Part shown: positions 21,717 through 33,436 of the stretch, one piece after another
Layout: every line of letters begins with the position of its first letter
Numbering within the stretch: position 1 is the first letter of the stretch
NCBI RefSeq assembly: GCF_037975245.1
Contig: NC_092579.1
Location: 7,007,001-7,071,000, forward strand
Length of the DNA stretch: 64,000 nucleotides
Origin: Apostichopus japonicus
Lineage: Eukaryota; Echinodermata; Holothuroidea; Aspidochirotida; Stichopodidae
Direction of reading: 5' to 3'
Made by a program: the position numbers and the translations under genes
Notes under the pieces: generated by a model
The model's database searches: none
The model's input: only the letters and a program-made list of their open reading frames with translations
What the model was told of the DNA's origin: nothing

Positions 21717-23849
21717 AGCTATTCTCAACCCCAAGATTAGCAATGTGAGCGGCAATTCGGATATATTGACCGTGCAACAAGCGTGTCTGTCTGTACATAA
21801 TGTCGACACTAAGACCGGTATCGAGTTCTTTCCATGTCCAGTATGATCTGTCAATAGTAGTTGCTGCTGGCGCATACCGGGGAGGTTAATTTGTTTAGTG
21901 GTAACCTCAATGATGAATTGGATGGTTATATTGACTTCAGTCATCCTTTCCTTACGCATGCGATGTTATAGTGATGTATTCAAATAACAATCATATCACA
22001 TATGAATGCATCGTTAACGTGGACTTCCTGGGACTTGGAACAGCAGGTCCGTTTCCACATTCGACTCTCAGTAGTGGGGTTCAACTAAAGGAAAAATTGG
22101 TAGGAACTCACTTTCTTTAAAAAATGCTGTATCTGTGATGAAGTGCTTACACAAAGTTATCTTCCAAACATATTATCCATTACCAAACGTGTCATCCAGT
22201 ATATGCGTACCGCCAACCTATAGACTAATCCAATGATCTTTGAGGGTTCGATTTTTTGTACGAAACCGTAGCACGAAACAAACAGCAGTGTCCAGGGGAC
22301 ACCTTCACAAAACTGACCGCGAAGACAAGGTACGCTATGCCCAAATTTCCATTTAACAGTGTCACTTACCACGTGTCAATTCAGTAACAAACGTGATGAG
22401 AAAAAATGTGTAACACATTGTGAACTTGGAAACAGGCAGTGACTCCATATATCGAACTTTCCACAGAGAAGCCTAGTCACGTTAGAAGATTAGAGTACAT
22501 TAGTTTGGTAGTAACGTGATCCTGGATTCCAGATCACCGCTAGCCTCACGGCGTCTGTTCACATCCCATCAAAATTATGTTGCCATATTTGGCATCAGTG
22601 TTGTTAAAACCATAGTCCACTTATCAGCTGCTTGGTGTCATACTATCTTGTGAAAAGAGGAAGAATGGTCCTGTGATCTAGTTGCTGCTTATAACGATCT
22701 GCAAGTCAAGTTTCAAAATAAACTTCATTGGAGATTCCAAATTATATCAACTGGAAGGGATTTGTTGATGGCATACCATTCGCAGTAAAAGTGCCTTGGG
22801 TTATGGCATGCTATTGTCAGAAACAAAATGCATATTTAATAACCTCACAGCACTGCAATCTTACATTAACATCTTTTCACTGAGACCATGGGGTTTGTTC
22901 ACGATTATCAGATCTTCATGGCAAAAATAATCTTACCATTGTAAGTGGAGTAAATTGCAACATCACAGGCAAAATTCCAGGTTTTGGGGTACTTGCTTCC
23001 AAAGTTGAATCCACTGCAAATCGATTTTAGTGTGCATCAGATATGAACAGTCACCCATTCATAAATACTCTTACTTTAAGCTAGTTCACTTCAAATTTGA
23101 AAGGTGGTTTTGAATAAAGACAAGACAATGGTACATAAATGTTCTAAATATATTTAAGAAACTATAACATAGGTCAAAAACTACAACATTGTAACTAAAG
23201 ATATTCACAATTGTACAATGGGATGTAAAATCCTATACGCTAAACTCTTTAACACAAATTATACAACATGAAGCTGTTACAAACTACATGTTGTGAAAGT
23301 TAATAAATATGGTCATTGCTTATAGGAAACCCTGAAAGTTCTGTTTGGTGCTGTAGCGTCACTTAATCACAATGCCTTGGCTTGTATAAGTTATTCTATA
23401 CACAGCCCCTGAAGCTTAGTGACATTCACTGTGAATTTTTCTGTGTAATTGAAACACACATACATATAAAAACATATGTCCAACAATAAGCATTTCAAAT
23501 ACATAAGGTATTTAAGCACTGCATTGTATATCATCAAAAGTATCACAACAGTGAAGTGCAATCTCCAAATTCTTTGTGCATACCAAAGTGATCATCCTGG
23601 CAAGTAATTATTATGATTCTGACAACAGATTCTGACTCATTTGTAATTTAAACACCAATACACCTGTGTCAAACATTCATATGAAATGCAGGCTGTTAAA
23701 ATATTGTACATCATCTTCATACAAAAGAATTCAGTGAGGATGGCTTGAAACCACCATCATACTTGCATATTAGTCATATGATATAAATTAATTTTGGCAC
23801 TTAACCAAACAATGAAATAGCTATTTAATTTTTCAGTGCACATTTAGTA
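21717..23849 (-). other. ATF7IP 3' flank and probable 3' UTR
   Basis: The part nearest the stop codon (about 22.8-23.85 kb) is repeat-free and AT-rich, as expected for a long 3' UTR on the - strand. No canonical AATAAA is seen on that strand; an ATTAAA (TTTAAT on +) lies near 22833. The part from 21.7 to 22.7 kb shows no gene. Confidence 0.4.
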
Positions 23850-24514
23850 CTATGAGCGAGGGATAACAACTTCTTCTGTTTTACTAAAGTAGCCAGGCCT
23901 GTCATATACATCAACAGCACAAATAGCAAGGAAGTAAGTGCTACCTGGCTGAAACTGGTTAAGGGTGCATGCCATTGGAGGTGGCAGAGCGCCAACTTCA
24001 CCAATACGTTTCCAATGTGATGTGCTTGGCGGTGTATTCAATACTTGATAAGCATACAGAAAATACTTTTTAACAGTTGGATGGTCCTGAGTAGTGGTAA
24101 TATTCCATGACAACACTACACCCTCTGGACTATGAGATATACGGATACTTGGGGAAGGTAGGAGAGGACCTTTCTCTGCAACAGATGAAGATAATTGGAG
24201 TATTGGTAAAGATGCTGGGTGCTTAGCATTACCCTTTGAAATGATCTGATGACTAGGGGTTCCTTGGTTTTGCCCTGCTGCATCTCCTTGTCTGGAGTTA
24301 GGAAACCATGTCCTTCCAGTGATGACTTGTACACCTTTTCTAGGTTGGGAACTCAAACTTGTCAGGGGAACAAACTGTTTCACACCATTAACAACTTCCC
24401 TTTGTTGCAATATATTTGTTGACTGTGTCCGAACTGTGGATGTATTGATGTGATTAACTGGTTGTACTGTTACAGGAGCTGAAGAGTGTGCTGGAGGTGC
24501 TTGGTATCTATGAG
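23850..24514 (-). CDS. ATF7IP: ATF7IP last exon with fibronectin III domain
   Basis: The acceptor chosen is CTTTGCTTTTAAG/CTCATAG, not the nearby CTCATAG. Only the former keeps the frame (G/CT joins to alanine). The last ~103 residues form the C-terminal FnIII domain: GVVLSWNITTT, YFLYAYQV, WKRIGEVGALPPPMACTL and FLAICAVDVYDRPGYFS. In vertebrates this domain binds partners such as MBD1. Stop TAG lies at 23852-23850. Confidence 0.95.
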
Positions 24515-27500
24515 CTTAAAAGCAAAGGAGAATTAAAACAAAGTCGGTTAATGATGCAAACAATGCACCTTTCCCATCTGAACTATACACCAGGACAGTC
24601 AGGAAAAACAATAGTGTATTGGCAAGTGCTTCAATTTAAAGCATTAGCAATGGGAAGCTATAGCAACATTCGTCATATCATTGAATGCTTAGGTTGAACG
24701 TGTGATGGGACTCTTACCTTGAGACACCATTTCAGATGGAGCAGATACTTTAAAGTTCCTGAAAGTCTGCATTTGCACTTTTTCACTTCCTTCCATTTCA
24801 TTCTGAGAACAAGGAAAAAATCAATGAAAACTGAAACATTCTGAGGTATGACTGAATGATGCCTGCAATAAGATGGATATCAACTGCAAAGTGAACAAAC
24901 ACAAGTAATGTTTACTTTAAACATTGTAATGTGTAACTTCTCAACAACTTGAAACTCACCAAGCCACTTTTAAGCTGTGGAGCTTTTCCCACCTGTTTCT
25001 GAGCATTACTAAGTTGGTACGTTTGCTGGAACTGCCGCGACAGACCATCTCTTTTGTCATCAAGCATCGTTCCTTTCTTTTCCTGTTGACGAAATAAAGG
25101 CTATCAAAATTCTTTATTCTGCACTTGCTATCATACTTCAAGATTTACTTACCAATTACCACACTGATAACTGGAATGAAAACAGTCATATCAGCTAGTA
25201 GAAAGTTTCCCCAGCAAAAAATGGTGTGCAAGAAAAAAGACAGCAGCCAAAGAACACTCTCTGACAAGACTACTAGAGTTAAAATTCTAATGCAAACCCT
25301 CCCGAATTTCATTGCAAATTGTTATTGCTTGGATTTACATCTGTCTCTTTTTGTTGGCTTGGTTCCAATGGGAAAGTTTACATTAAACCCTCATTAACAA
25401 CTTTATTTATAACATACTTAACATTACTATTACTTTACTCACCTGTAGTGTTGACTGCACCTGGGGATGGGCTTGGGGTAGCCTTAATGGTAAAGCTGTC
25501 ACCTGGTGGGAACCACCAGGTAACATAATGCTAGCAGATCCTTGATAAGTTGAGAGGCCAGGCTGTAACATTCCTCGTTTGAACTCTTCAATGAGAACAC
25601 TGTTTTTAACTTGCTGTTGTTGCAGTGGTGTAAGTCCATGGTGTTGAACTGCCTGTTGGGAAACCCTTGACAACACAAGATCTTGTCTTTGCTGTGGTTG
25701 AGTCCTCATCAATATGCCAAGGGTGGAAGATAACAATGGCATGTGAGAGGTCTGAGGTTTGCTATACACAGAAGCAGCAATGGTTGGTGCAGGCTGAAGG
25801 GGAGGAGGTTGAACACTTTGCTTTGACTGTTAAAAAAAGAGAAATGTGTCAACTCTCTAAGATTAACTTCCAGAAATGTCACTTATCACCACTAGTAAAG
25901 CTCTACATTCTGCACAGCTTCATAAAAGATTGATCGCATTTCCGTGCTTTGAAGAACTATGTGTAAAAGTAAGTGCGCCTGACGTTTCAAGCCTAGCAGA
26001 TATTCTTCAGAGGCTGATTGAAGAACTAGCTAATAAAACATAGTAAAACATCAGATACTCTAGTTGAGTCTGTTTTGTTATGATAGTTCCAACCTGCAGT
26101 AAAATTGCCCATCTTCACGATAGCATTCATGTGTTAAGTTTTAATGCCCAAACACTTCCAATGTATACCAATATCTTGTGTTTAATATTATAGCTGATTT
26201 CAAAATCAAACAGGAAAAAAAAGTGACCTTCTTAGTACATGCAGTGAGACTTGCAGTGAGTCTTGCAGTGAGTCTTGACTTGCAGTGAGTCTTAGACTTG
26301 CAGTGAGTCCCAAACTTGCATTCTAGCATAGTTGCATGTACTTGGGTAATTCGGAATTCTAGCATAGTAACTGGTGCAAGATAACATACTTGCACTTGGA
26401 GTTCTTGCACTTGAACTTGGTTTTCGATTTGGCAAACAAACCAAATCTGCTTGTATATTGAACTCATACTGTTGAACTTGTAGTACATGTCTGCTTTCAA
26501 ACGTGGAAACATTTACTTCCCATGTTCCCAGTGTGCACTGTCTCCAATTGAATTCCACAAAGGCAGATATCTTTTAACAAAGAATGCATTTTAACAAAAC
26601 AATGTTTCAATGCCATTACCTGAGTGGCTACCAGCTGGGTGATCACTGGAGCAGCAGAAGTCCTATTCACAGAGGTTACAGGAAATTGGTTTTGCATTTG
26701 TCTGTGTGGCATGGATCTCTGCATGTTCTGCACAGATGGTAGAGATGTTCTTATGATGGCAGGCATGGTTTTCTCTGGTTGCAATGAACGGAGGGACGGA
26801 ACCTGGGGAATACCAGCTTGTGATACAACTGGCCTGATGTTTGCTTGTGGTTGGTCTATGGCTAGGGATTTACTGTTAACCTGTAAAATATTTGGCTTGG
26901 ATAACACAGGTTGTGAATTGTGACCTGAAGTTTGTAAGCCTCGATGATTTGCTACAAGCTTCAAAGGGGATATTGATTGCACTGGGGACTTTTTGACTTG
27001 TATTGTAGACTCGGATGGATCTTCTGAGTCAGTCAGGTCTATTACTTCAGTTGCTTCTGATGACTGTTCCGTAACCTACAACAGGTAATTAACAGAAAAT
27101 ATCTCGATAGTCTCGATGCATCCTGAAGTTTCAAGGATAAGGAAGTAACTATAATGAATTGACTGTGTAACATTTCATTAAAATGAATTCAGCAGGATAT
27201 CTACATGTTATGATTAAATTGATATATAATGCAAATTACATCAAGCTAAGGAAAGGAAGTTATTCATTTACCTGTGTTCCATTTGTCATAGCTGTATGTA
27301 AACTCTGACTCTGCACTGGTTTGGTAAGGTTCACAGCACCATTTGCAACTGAAAGATCAGTTTCCTTTTCTGAAATGACCTGTGACGATGGTGATGCCAC
27401 AGTTTGTGTTTTCATTGGCTCATGGAGATTTGAATTTGCAGCTGAAGATACAGCAGAACTTGTGCCTTGTTTGCCAGTGTTTTCATCAATGGCTATTGCA

Positions 27501-30500
27501 TGTCCTTCAGTGGACTCTTGATATGGTTTGGCTGAGACTGTGCATGAAATAGCAGGGCTTTCACATTTTTCTGTCTGTGTAGCTTGTGTTGAAATTATCA
27601 CTGGAAGTGCTGATGTTTCAGAAAATGTATTAACACTGGCATTCCTGGCATGCTTTTCGGGCTACATGGAAACAAACAAATTGATTATAATTTCTACTGG
27701 AATTACCTTGCATTATGTAAATTAATAAATATAGAGTTATTTGCGTAATTAAAACTTGGAACTATTTAACACAAGTTTCAAAATAATTCAACCGTAAAAG
27801 GCTGCTAAGCAATATATCATCCAATACTCGTAACACTCATAATTGTCTGCTGATATAAGAGCATTGGCATTTGTCCTTTTCATCACATCTCCTTTACAGT
27901 AGTTACATGATATTGACTGAATTGTAACCTTGCAAGCAAAGGTTTTATTCTAGTGAAGTTATCAACTTGCAGAATGAGTTCCTGCCTCTTGAGGGGCTCA
28001 TCTTTACATACACACAGTCAGCATTCCTTCTTTTAATTGGCATATTGTCAAAAGAAACTGTTTGTTCTGACCACTTACTTCACCATCTTGGTGAGTGTGC
28101 CAACCCTTTAATGTGTTTGAACTTAGTGTGTATGAATTTTGCATAGTATAAGGATCTGGGCAAAATAGATGATGTGGCTGTCAGAGGCAAGGAAGAACAA
28201 ATATCTAGGGAAGATGTCAGGGCAAAGTAGGAGAGGAAGGTTCATCAATTCATAATACAATAAACCTCAAAATAAGTTGCAGCTTTCTTGTAATACAATG
28301 ACTACTGCACAGTCTTAAGCTGTATCCAGTGAAACTGTTGAACAAGCCAAGCATATCCCAATAGCATTTTACCCATAAGCTCTTAGCATTTAACTTAGGC
28401 CACTACTCAAAACACACTTTCAGCACCTCATATCCAGATCAGAGCATTTCTTTCCTTACTGGTACCATTCTCACTAACTAAACATTGAAAGCTACTTTAC
28501 CATGGCCAGTATCAACCAGTTTTACCCTATCAACATACATCCTCATCAAGAGGATGGTAGACTATATCACACACAAAACTTTAAGACATTGCTTACCTCT
28601 TTCTTCTCAAGTTGCTGACGTAATTCTCGCAGCTGTCTACACAAGTCCTTCACCATGTTGCGCCATTTCTCTTCTTTCCCAATTTTTTCATCCAAAGCCT
28701 TCTTTAGTCTCTCCTTTTCCTCACATTCACTTTCAAACATTGCTGTGACAATTGGCGTAATTTCCTGCGTATTATACAAATACCTGAATTAATATCAGTC
28801 TTTAGGCCTTCCTTACAACACAGGGCTTACCATGCAACAATACCATTAGCTCAAACACATACACAAGGCCATTTTAATTCTTTCCACCTTCATAGGAAGT
28901 GTCTTCACCTCCACAGAAACCACTACAATCTCCCCATGAATATGGCTAGGAACCATGAAAGAAACACCATCATGCAGTGATACTGATTAACCTACTGATT
29001 ACTGGACTGTCACCTATGGTTAAGTGATATAAGATCAAGCATGTTATTTACATCTTTGTTGAACAAATCATGGACTCTTGATGATGCCTTGAGGTCAGTT
29101 CTCATAAAATACATGTGCAGAGACACTTTAAAAAAAAACAAATGAACCCACTTTGCACATGAAACAAACTCCCCAGACATGATAAGCAATTCTATTGAGG
29201 ACAAGTCTGCTTTTTTCAACCATTGTTTTGAACATTCTTCATGCACTACTTCTGCCAAGATATGGTGCCGAAGGTGGTCAGTACTATCTTTGCAGTAAGG
29301 GAGGCTGTGTTAATCAACATTAGTTTAACTATAACCAGAAAGCCAGTCGGCTTTGTGAATCCCTACCGTATAATCTGCTCATAATTGTAGAGCAAGTGAG
29401 TTGAATTTGTATAAGAATTAAGTGAGAAGCACAAGAGATCAGAGATTCCATCTACTATTGTAGCACTCACTTGTGGAAATTAATTAATTCACTGGTAAGG
29501 ATTTTACAGTAAATACTTTTTATTCCAAAAAGTTTCAATATCCAGAAAGAACAGTCTTTGTAGGTGAAATATAGATGCGAGCAAATGGGCATTTTCTTGT
29601 AGAGTGTAACATGATATTGTTTATACACTGTGAAATAAGTTTACAACTCACTGCCAAAATTATCTAGTATGAAACAGAGAATAAGGCCAAATTTTGAGAT
29701 TACCTGTTGACCCCTTGAAGCTGATAAGAGCCACTTGAACCTATTTAAAGCCCCTAACACAAGAATATCGACTCTCTGAAGCAGATTTCTTTTCCTGCAT
29801 GACTACAAGTATTTTTGAAAAACCAGTTGAGAAACTGAACTGAAATTGACCAAAATATGTTAATTACCAAAAGAAAATCATGGCATGGGAGAACTTACAA
29901 GTAATTGCAGCTTTAATTTGAATTAGCATGTTTACAAGGATAATATACTTTGACACATGTTGACTTCATGTGACCTTTGACCTGTACAAACTGTGATATG
30001 GTTATTGCAATCGCCAAACTGGATCTACATACCAAGTAGGAAGTTCCAAATGTGTACTCTTTGAGTGATCATGTTTTCAAAGTTTCAGACTTTGACCTGT
30101 CGACCTTTGAACTTCACAGAAAAAAATATACCATTCTTGTACTCAATAAGATGGATCTAAATACCAAGTATGAAGTTAATCCACCAAGAACTTTTTGAGC
30201 TACCATGTTTACAAACAAGTGTCAAATACAGACACACACATGCCATCACCATCGCATCGTTCCTTTCGCCTATGGTAAGGAATAAAATACAAGCTCATTC
30301 CACATGCCTCAAGAAAGCAAAAATTTTAAAATACCTCTGGATCAATATCATTAGTTATACTGCTGAATTGCACTGATTGGTCCTTCATGTCAGGCTTCAA
30401 TGACATTGTTTCGATGGCCACATCTAGGGAAGCAAAGGCAAATATTTTCAATGCTAATACTGTTAGCTCAAAACATTGATGAACATCGTTAAACTGATGA

Positions 30501-33436
30501 AATAAACAAACAGATATTCATTCAAGAGTATGCTTTGGATGCTCTACTACACAAGTTAAGTTTAACAGTTGGTATATAATTTCTAGTAATATTTGACACT
30601 TACATTAGTAAATGTATAAAATATCCAGGAACCATTTTTACGTGGTACCATCAGGGTTTGGCATGCATACCCAATAAAGAACAACAATAACCACACAAGC
30701 AGAACAATTCTCTGTTAAATCTCTCAAAGAACAGTATCTGCTCAATTTAGATTTTTGACATAGGAGAAATTATCTTTACCTTTCTTCTCCACCTGATCTT
30801 CAGTTTGTGTGAATGTTGTCTGGGTGTTTGCAACTTTAACTCTGGTAGAAACATTAAGTGGATTTCCTTCTTTGGCAAATACTTTGACTTCCACTGCAGC
30901 CTGCCTTTGTCTCATTTCTGCATCTTTCTCCTCTTGACTGGCAACTGGCAGTGCACACTTATTCTCTGGCAGGTCAAAAGTGCCCAGCACATCATCAGAA
31001 ATTTGCACTAGTGATGATTTTGGTTTTGAAGCAGCTATTTCTTCAACCAACTTGTTTGAGGCATTTGGCGACTGTGTATGTCCTACTTCAGAGGAACTTA
31101 CACTCTGTGATGAATTACTTTCATCTGGTGTAAATCCAACCTCATCCACAACTAAGAAGTTATCTTTGGAGGGAGTTAACTTTGCTTCAGGTATTTTAAT
31201 AGATAGTTTAGAAGATTGCTTTGCTTTACTAAAAAAAACATCTCCAGTACTAGGTATGTTAGATGCTACTTTAGAACTTGAGACAACATGTGGGTCCTGA
31301 GACGTTTCAAAATCTTCATCACTAGAAATATCTTCTGGTTGTAATTTATTTATGTCATGAGAGACACCTACTGTCTTTGTAGAGGAAGCCTTTTCTCCTG
31401 CAACTTTCTGATCAGTTTGCTCTAAATTGCTCACAACACTTTGTGTCGATTTACCATTTCCTAAGTGTCTAGAAGTTTTCTTGGAAATGTACCTGAGGTT
31501 TCCCTTTAATGCTTGAGTTGAAGCTTTTGTCAGTGAAGGTGAAGACATGGCACTCTGAAAATCTTTCATCAATTTTGTTAAACCATCTTCAGAATCTGAG
31601 GATCTGGAGGTAGCAGTTAAAATATTTTCACACAAAGGTACTTTCAAATCTACTGAGCTGGTGGTTTTCTTCCTTTTACCAGGTGGGAGATCATCTTCAG
31701 AAATCTGTTGTCTGCTGTTTCTTTGGGCTTGTGTAGCTTCATGGGTAACAGAGCTTTGAACTTCAGTGGAATGCTTCACATGTGCTTGGCAGACGTCTGA
31801 AGCGCCCTTTTCCAAACTGGTCTTTTCCTTCCTTTGACTTATAGCATTTTTACAAGCATTTCTAACTTTTTCAAAATTCTTAGAATCCAATTTTATTGAC
31901 TCTTTGCTTGTTTTAACAGGTTGATTGGCAACTTTCCTTTCAAGTTTTTTCTCAGATGACAGGGCAGGTACTACAGGAGAAGCACTTCTGTGTCTTTTTC
32001 TTGAAAGCCTTCCTAATACACTCTTCTCAACAAGAGATTCAGGGGTTGGTGTAGATGCACGCTGCCGTTTTAGGCCTGTCGTCATGGCCACCTTTTTGGG
32101 AGACTGGTTTTCTGTCATTGATGTGAACTTTTCTATATATTTGGAGCTTCTGGTGATCAATTTTTGGTCATCAGAGAGCCTTGTGACCTCAACTGATGGT
32201 GCACTGTCAGGTGTAGAGTTAGAAACATCGGGGCGAATATTTGTTGTTACTTCAATTTCATTTCCATCAGTAATAGTTCTTTCTCTACTACTTCCTGAGC
32301 TTGCAGTAGATGTAACTTTCAATTGCTTAGAAATTGCTGTTTGTTCCTTGCTAGAAAATACTGTTGGCTCCATTTTCTGTTTTAAAGAAGCTTTACTAGA
32401 AGGATGCTCCTTTGTTATTTGTACATCCTTCAGCTTTAGATGGTTTTCCTTGTTACCTACATTGTGCTTTCCTTTTTTCAAATCTTTGGCAACCTCAAAG
32501 TTAACTCTCTCTTTCTTCAAACTATCTTTAGACGGATGAACAGAAGAGTCACTCCTTTTATTGACAACTCTCTCAGTAACATTTTGCCTTTCCTGGGCAT
32601 GTTTACGTCCAGCATCAGATGCTTTACCTTTCTTGGTCTCCTTCAATGTTTGGGATCTCTCAGACGTGTCATCATCTCTTTTACTCACACCCTTTGCTAT
32701 TCGGAAGTCTTCTGATTGCACACTGCTAAGATTTCTGGCCCTTTGAGTTGAGCCTGCTTGGTTGACATTGTCCAAAGAATTAGGAATACTTTTCTTGGCA
32801 GTACTTGATACATTGTGTTTAGAATGTTGCTGGCCAGATTTACCGGCAGGACCGCCTTTCAGACCACTCACTGTGTGCCTCAAATTATTGCCTGTAGATT
32901 TCTTTGCAAAATGACCCCTCCTTGGTTGTGTGACTCTAGGCTGCAAGTTCTTGTCAACTACATGTTCACTTTCTTGGCTATGGTCATTCATACCTTCTAA
33001 GCCGTTCACAAATTTGGGGAGCGAAAACTGAAAGTGTCTCTTGCCAGATCCTGCAAAAAGACAACCACATACATATGGTTATGCTCAACATTCAACAAGT
33101 TTTCAACAGAGACGATGCAAAATGATTGAAATGAAATAAGGCAACAACTGCATGCATGATTTCCACTGCTTTTATCCATGCAATTTTATGTTGGATATAG
33201 AGCTATCTATCAGCTCTGGGTGTGCCAATTTAAGATGAATTTAATGCAGGTTAGTTATTTATTGAACTATATTTCAGAATCAAGCAAAGAAGAGTATGGC
33301 TGAAAGAAGTGAAATGATGATCAGCTTTGTGAGGGATTAAATTGTAAACTCACGGGTAATTCCTGTTCGAGGTGTTCCTTTTTCTTCAATAGAGTAGACA
33401 GAACGGCTGCCACCAAGAGCCTTTAGCATTAAAAGC
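23850..33436 (-). CDS. ATF7IP: ATF7IP/MCAF1 ortholog, SETDB1 partner (ten exons)
   Basis: This is a nuclear adaptor that, in vertebrates, binds and stabilises SETDB1 and links it to transcription factors and to SUMO- and methyl-CpG-marked silencing. Ten exons join in frame: 33436-33354, 33050-30780, 30423-30335, 28764-28597, 27661-27272, 27075-26620, 25826-25443, 25082-24960, 24802-24718 and 24514-23850. From the first ATG in exon one the model has about 1,568 residues, against about 1,270 in human. In order it shows a long Ser/Lys-rich disordered part with basic nuclear-localisation stretches (27-782), a coiled coil (813-868), the SUMO-interacting motif VIDLT (1009-1013), a Gln/Pro-rich linker, and a C-terminal fibronectin III domain (about 1466-1568). 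WKRIGEVGALPPPMACTL in that domain nearly repeats the human WKKIGEVKALPLPMACTL. The true N-terminus is uncertain, because exon one stays open upstream. The sequence is intact, with no frame damage. Confidence 0.93.
24718..24802 (-). CDS. ATF7IP: ATF7IP exon
   Basis: It has 85 bases, acceptor CCTTGTTCTCAG, donor TCTCAAG/GTAAGA, ending in phase 1. It reads NEMEGSEKVQMQTFRNFKVS then APSEMVSQ. Confidence 0.8.
24960..25082 (-). CDS. ATF7IP: ATF7IP exon
   Basis: The exon has 41 codons in phase 0, acceptor TTTCGTCAACAG, donor GGCTTG/GTGAGT. It reads EKKGTMLDDKRDGLSRQFQQ then TYQLSNAQKQVGKAPQLKSG and L. No domain is recognised. Confidence 0.8.
25443..25826 (-). CDS. ATF7IP: ATF7IP exon, Gln/Pro-rich linker
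   Basis: There are 128 codons in phase 0. Acceptor CTTTTTTTAACAG precedes SKQSVQPPPLQPAPTIAAS, and the donor is CTACAG/GTGAGT. The Q/P-rich composition resembles the matching vertebrate linker. Confidence 0.85.
25961..26020. repeat. Dispersed repeat GTGTAAAAGTAAGTG.GCCTGA, copy 1
   Basis: GTGTAAAAGTAAGTGCGCCT is followed by GACGTTTCAAGCCTAG and TTCTTCAGAGGCTG. It matches 47,739-47,800. Sequences of this 'GACGTTTCGATCCTAG..CTTCAGAGGC' type sit near the 3' ends of some retroelements in marine invertebrates; which family this is I cannot say. Confidence 0.65.
26240..26310. repeat. Short tandem repeat, CTTGCAGTGAGT units
   Basis: Five imperfect units of about 12-18 bp lie in an ATF7IP intron. 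Confidence 0.85.
26620..27075 (-). CDS. ATF7IP: ATF7IP exon with SUMO-interacting motif VIDLT
   Basis: The exon has 152 codons in phase 0, from acceptor CCTGTTGTAG to donor ACTCAG/GTAATG. Near its start it reads SSEATEVIDLTDSEDPSES. VIDLT followed by acidic residues is the canonical SUMO-interacting motif, and human ATF7IP has VIDLTMDDEE at the matching place. The rest is a Q/P/V-rich linker. Confidence 0.9.
27272..27661 (-). CDS. ATF7IP: ATF7IP exon, Ser/Thr-rich linker
   Basis: The exon has 130 codons in phase 0, from acceptor TTTCCATGTAG to donor ACACAG/GTAAAT. It encodes a low-complexity S/T/A/Q-rich linker with no recognised domain. Confidence 0.8.
28597..28764 (-). CDS. ATF7IP: ATF7IP coiled-coil exon
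   Basis: There are 56 codons, phase 0 at both ends (acceptor TAATACGCAG, donor AAAGAG/GTAAGC). The sequence is highly charged, with heptads across EEKERLKKALDEKIGKEEKW and LCRQLRELRQQLEKKE. It holds the place that the coiled-coil SETDB1-binding region holds in vertebrate ATF7IP. That role is inferred from position, not from clear alignment. Confidence 0.85.
28765..30334. other. ATF7IP intron
   Basis: It contains a diverged DR1-type repeat at 29.95-30.24 kb. A 249-base open frame on the - strand at 29010-29258 has no splice sites fitting the gene and is not included. Nothing else is recognised. Confidence 0.5.
29950..30235. repeat. DR1-containing repeat, two diverged units
   Basis: TGTGACCTTTGACCTGTAC contains an exact DR1 at 29971-29983. 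About 110 bp later GACCTGTCGACCTTTGAACTTC follows, and both are followed by ATGGATCTA.ATACCAAGTA and ATGTTTACAAA. The motif order is that of the family at 15-16 kb. Confidence 0.7.
30335..30423 (-). CDS. ATF7IP: ATF7IP small exon
   Basis: Acceptor TTGCTTCCCTAG and donor CCAGAG/GTATTT bound 89 bases. The first two bases complete the split GAT codon, and the exon ends in phase 0. It reads VAIETMSLKPDMKDQSVQFS then SITNDIDPE. Confidence 0.8.
30780..33050 (-). CDS. ATF7IP: ATF7IP giant disordered exon (2,271 bp)
   Basis: It joins the previous exon through a split CGA codon (R/SGKRHFQFSLPKF) and ends at GAAGAAAG/GTAAAG in phase 1. It encodes about 756 residues rich in S, K, T, E and Q with almost no aromatic residues. 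Basic stretches such as LGRLSRKRHRSAS and PPGKRKKTTSS look like nuclear localisation signals. Acidic islands such as ISSDEDFETSQ also occur. No folded domain is seen. The length and composition resemble the N-terminal half of vertebrate ATF7IP, but direct similarity is weak. Confidence 0.88.
33354..33436 (-). CDS. ATF7IP: ATF7IP first confidently placed exon
   Basis: Acceptor CATGCTGCAG and donor ACCC/GTGAGT frame 83 bases that read LLMLKALGGSRSVYSIEEKG and then TPRTGIT. The ATG inside has a weak context (T at -3), and the frame remains open across the acceptor. An upstream coding exon is therefore possible. Confidence 0.7.

Noticed and set aside
24507-24514. The CTCATAG acceptor for the last ATF7IP exon
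   Set aside because: It breaks the reading frame with the exon before; the TTTTAAG acceptor seven bases earlier restores it.
29010-29258. An 82-codon - strand frame inside an ATF7IP intron
   Set aside because: Its sequence has no ATF7IP similarity, no fitting splice sites, and the flanking exons already join in frame without it.
31925-32539. A 204-codon open frame on the + strand
   Set aside because: It lies wholly antisense to the large ATF7IP exon; the open frame follows from the biased codon use of that exon. Other + frames between 30.8 and 33.0 kb are rejected for the same reason.
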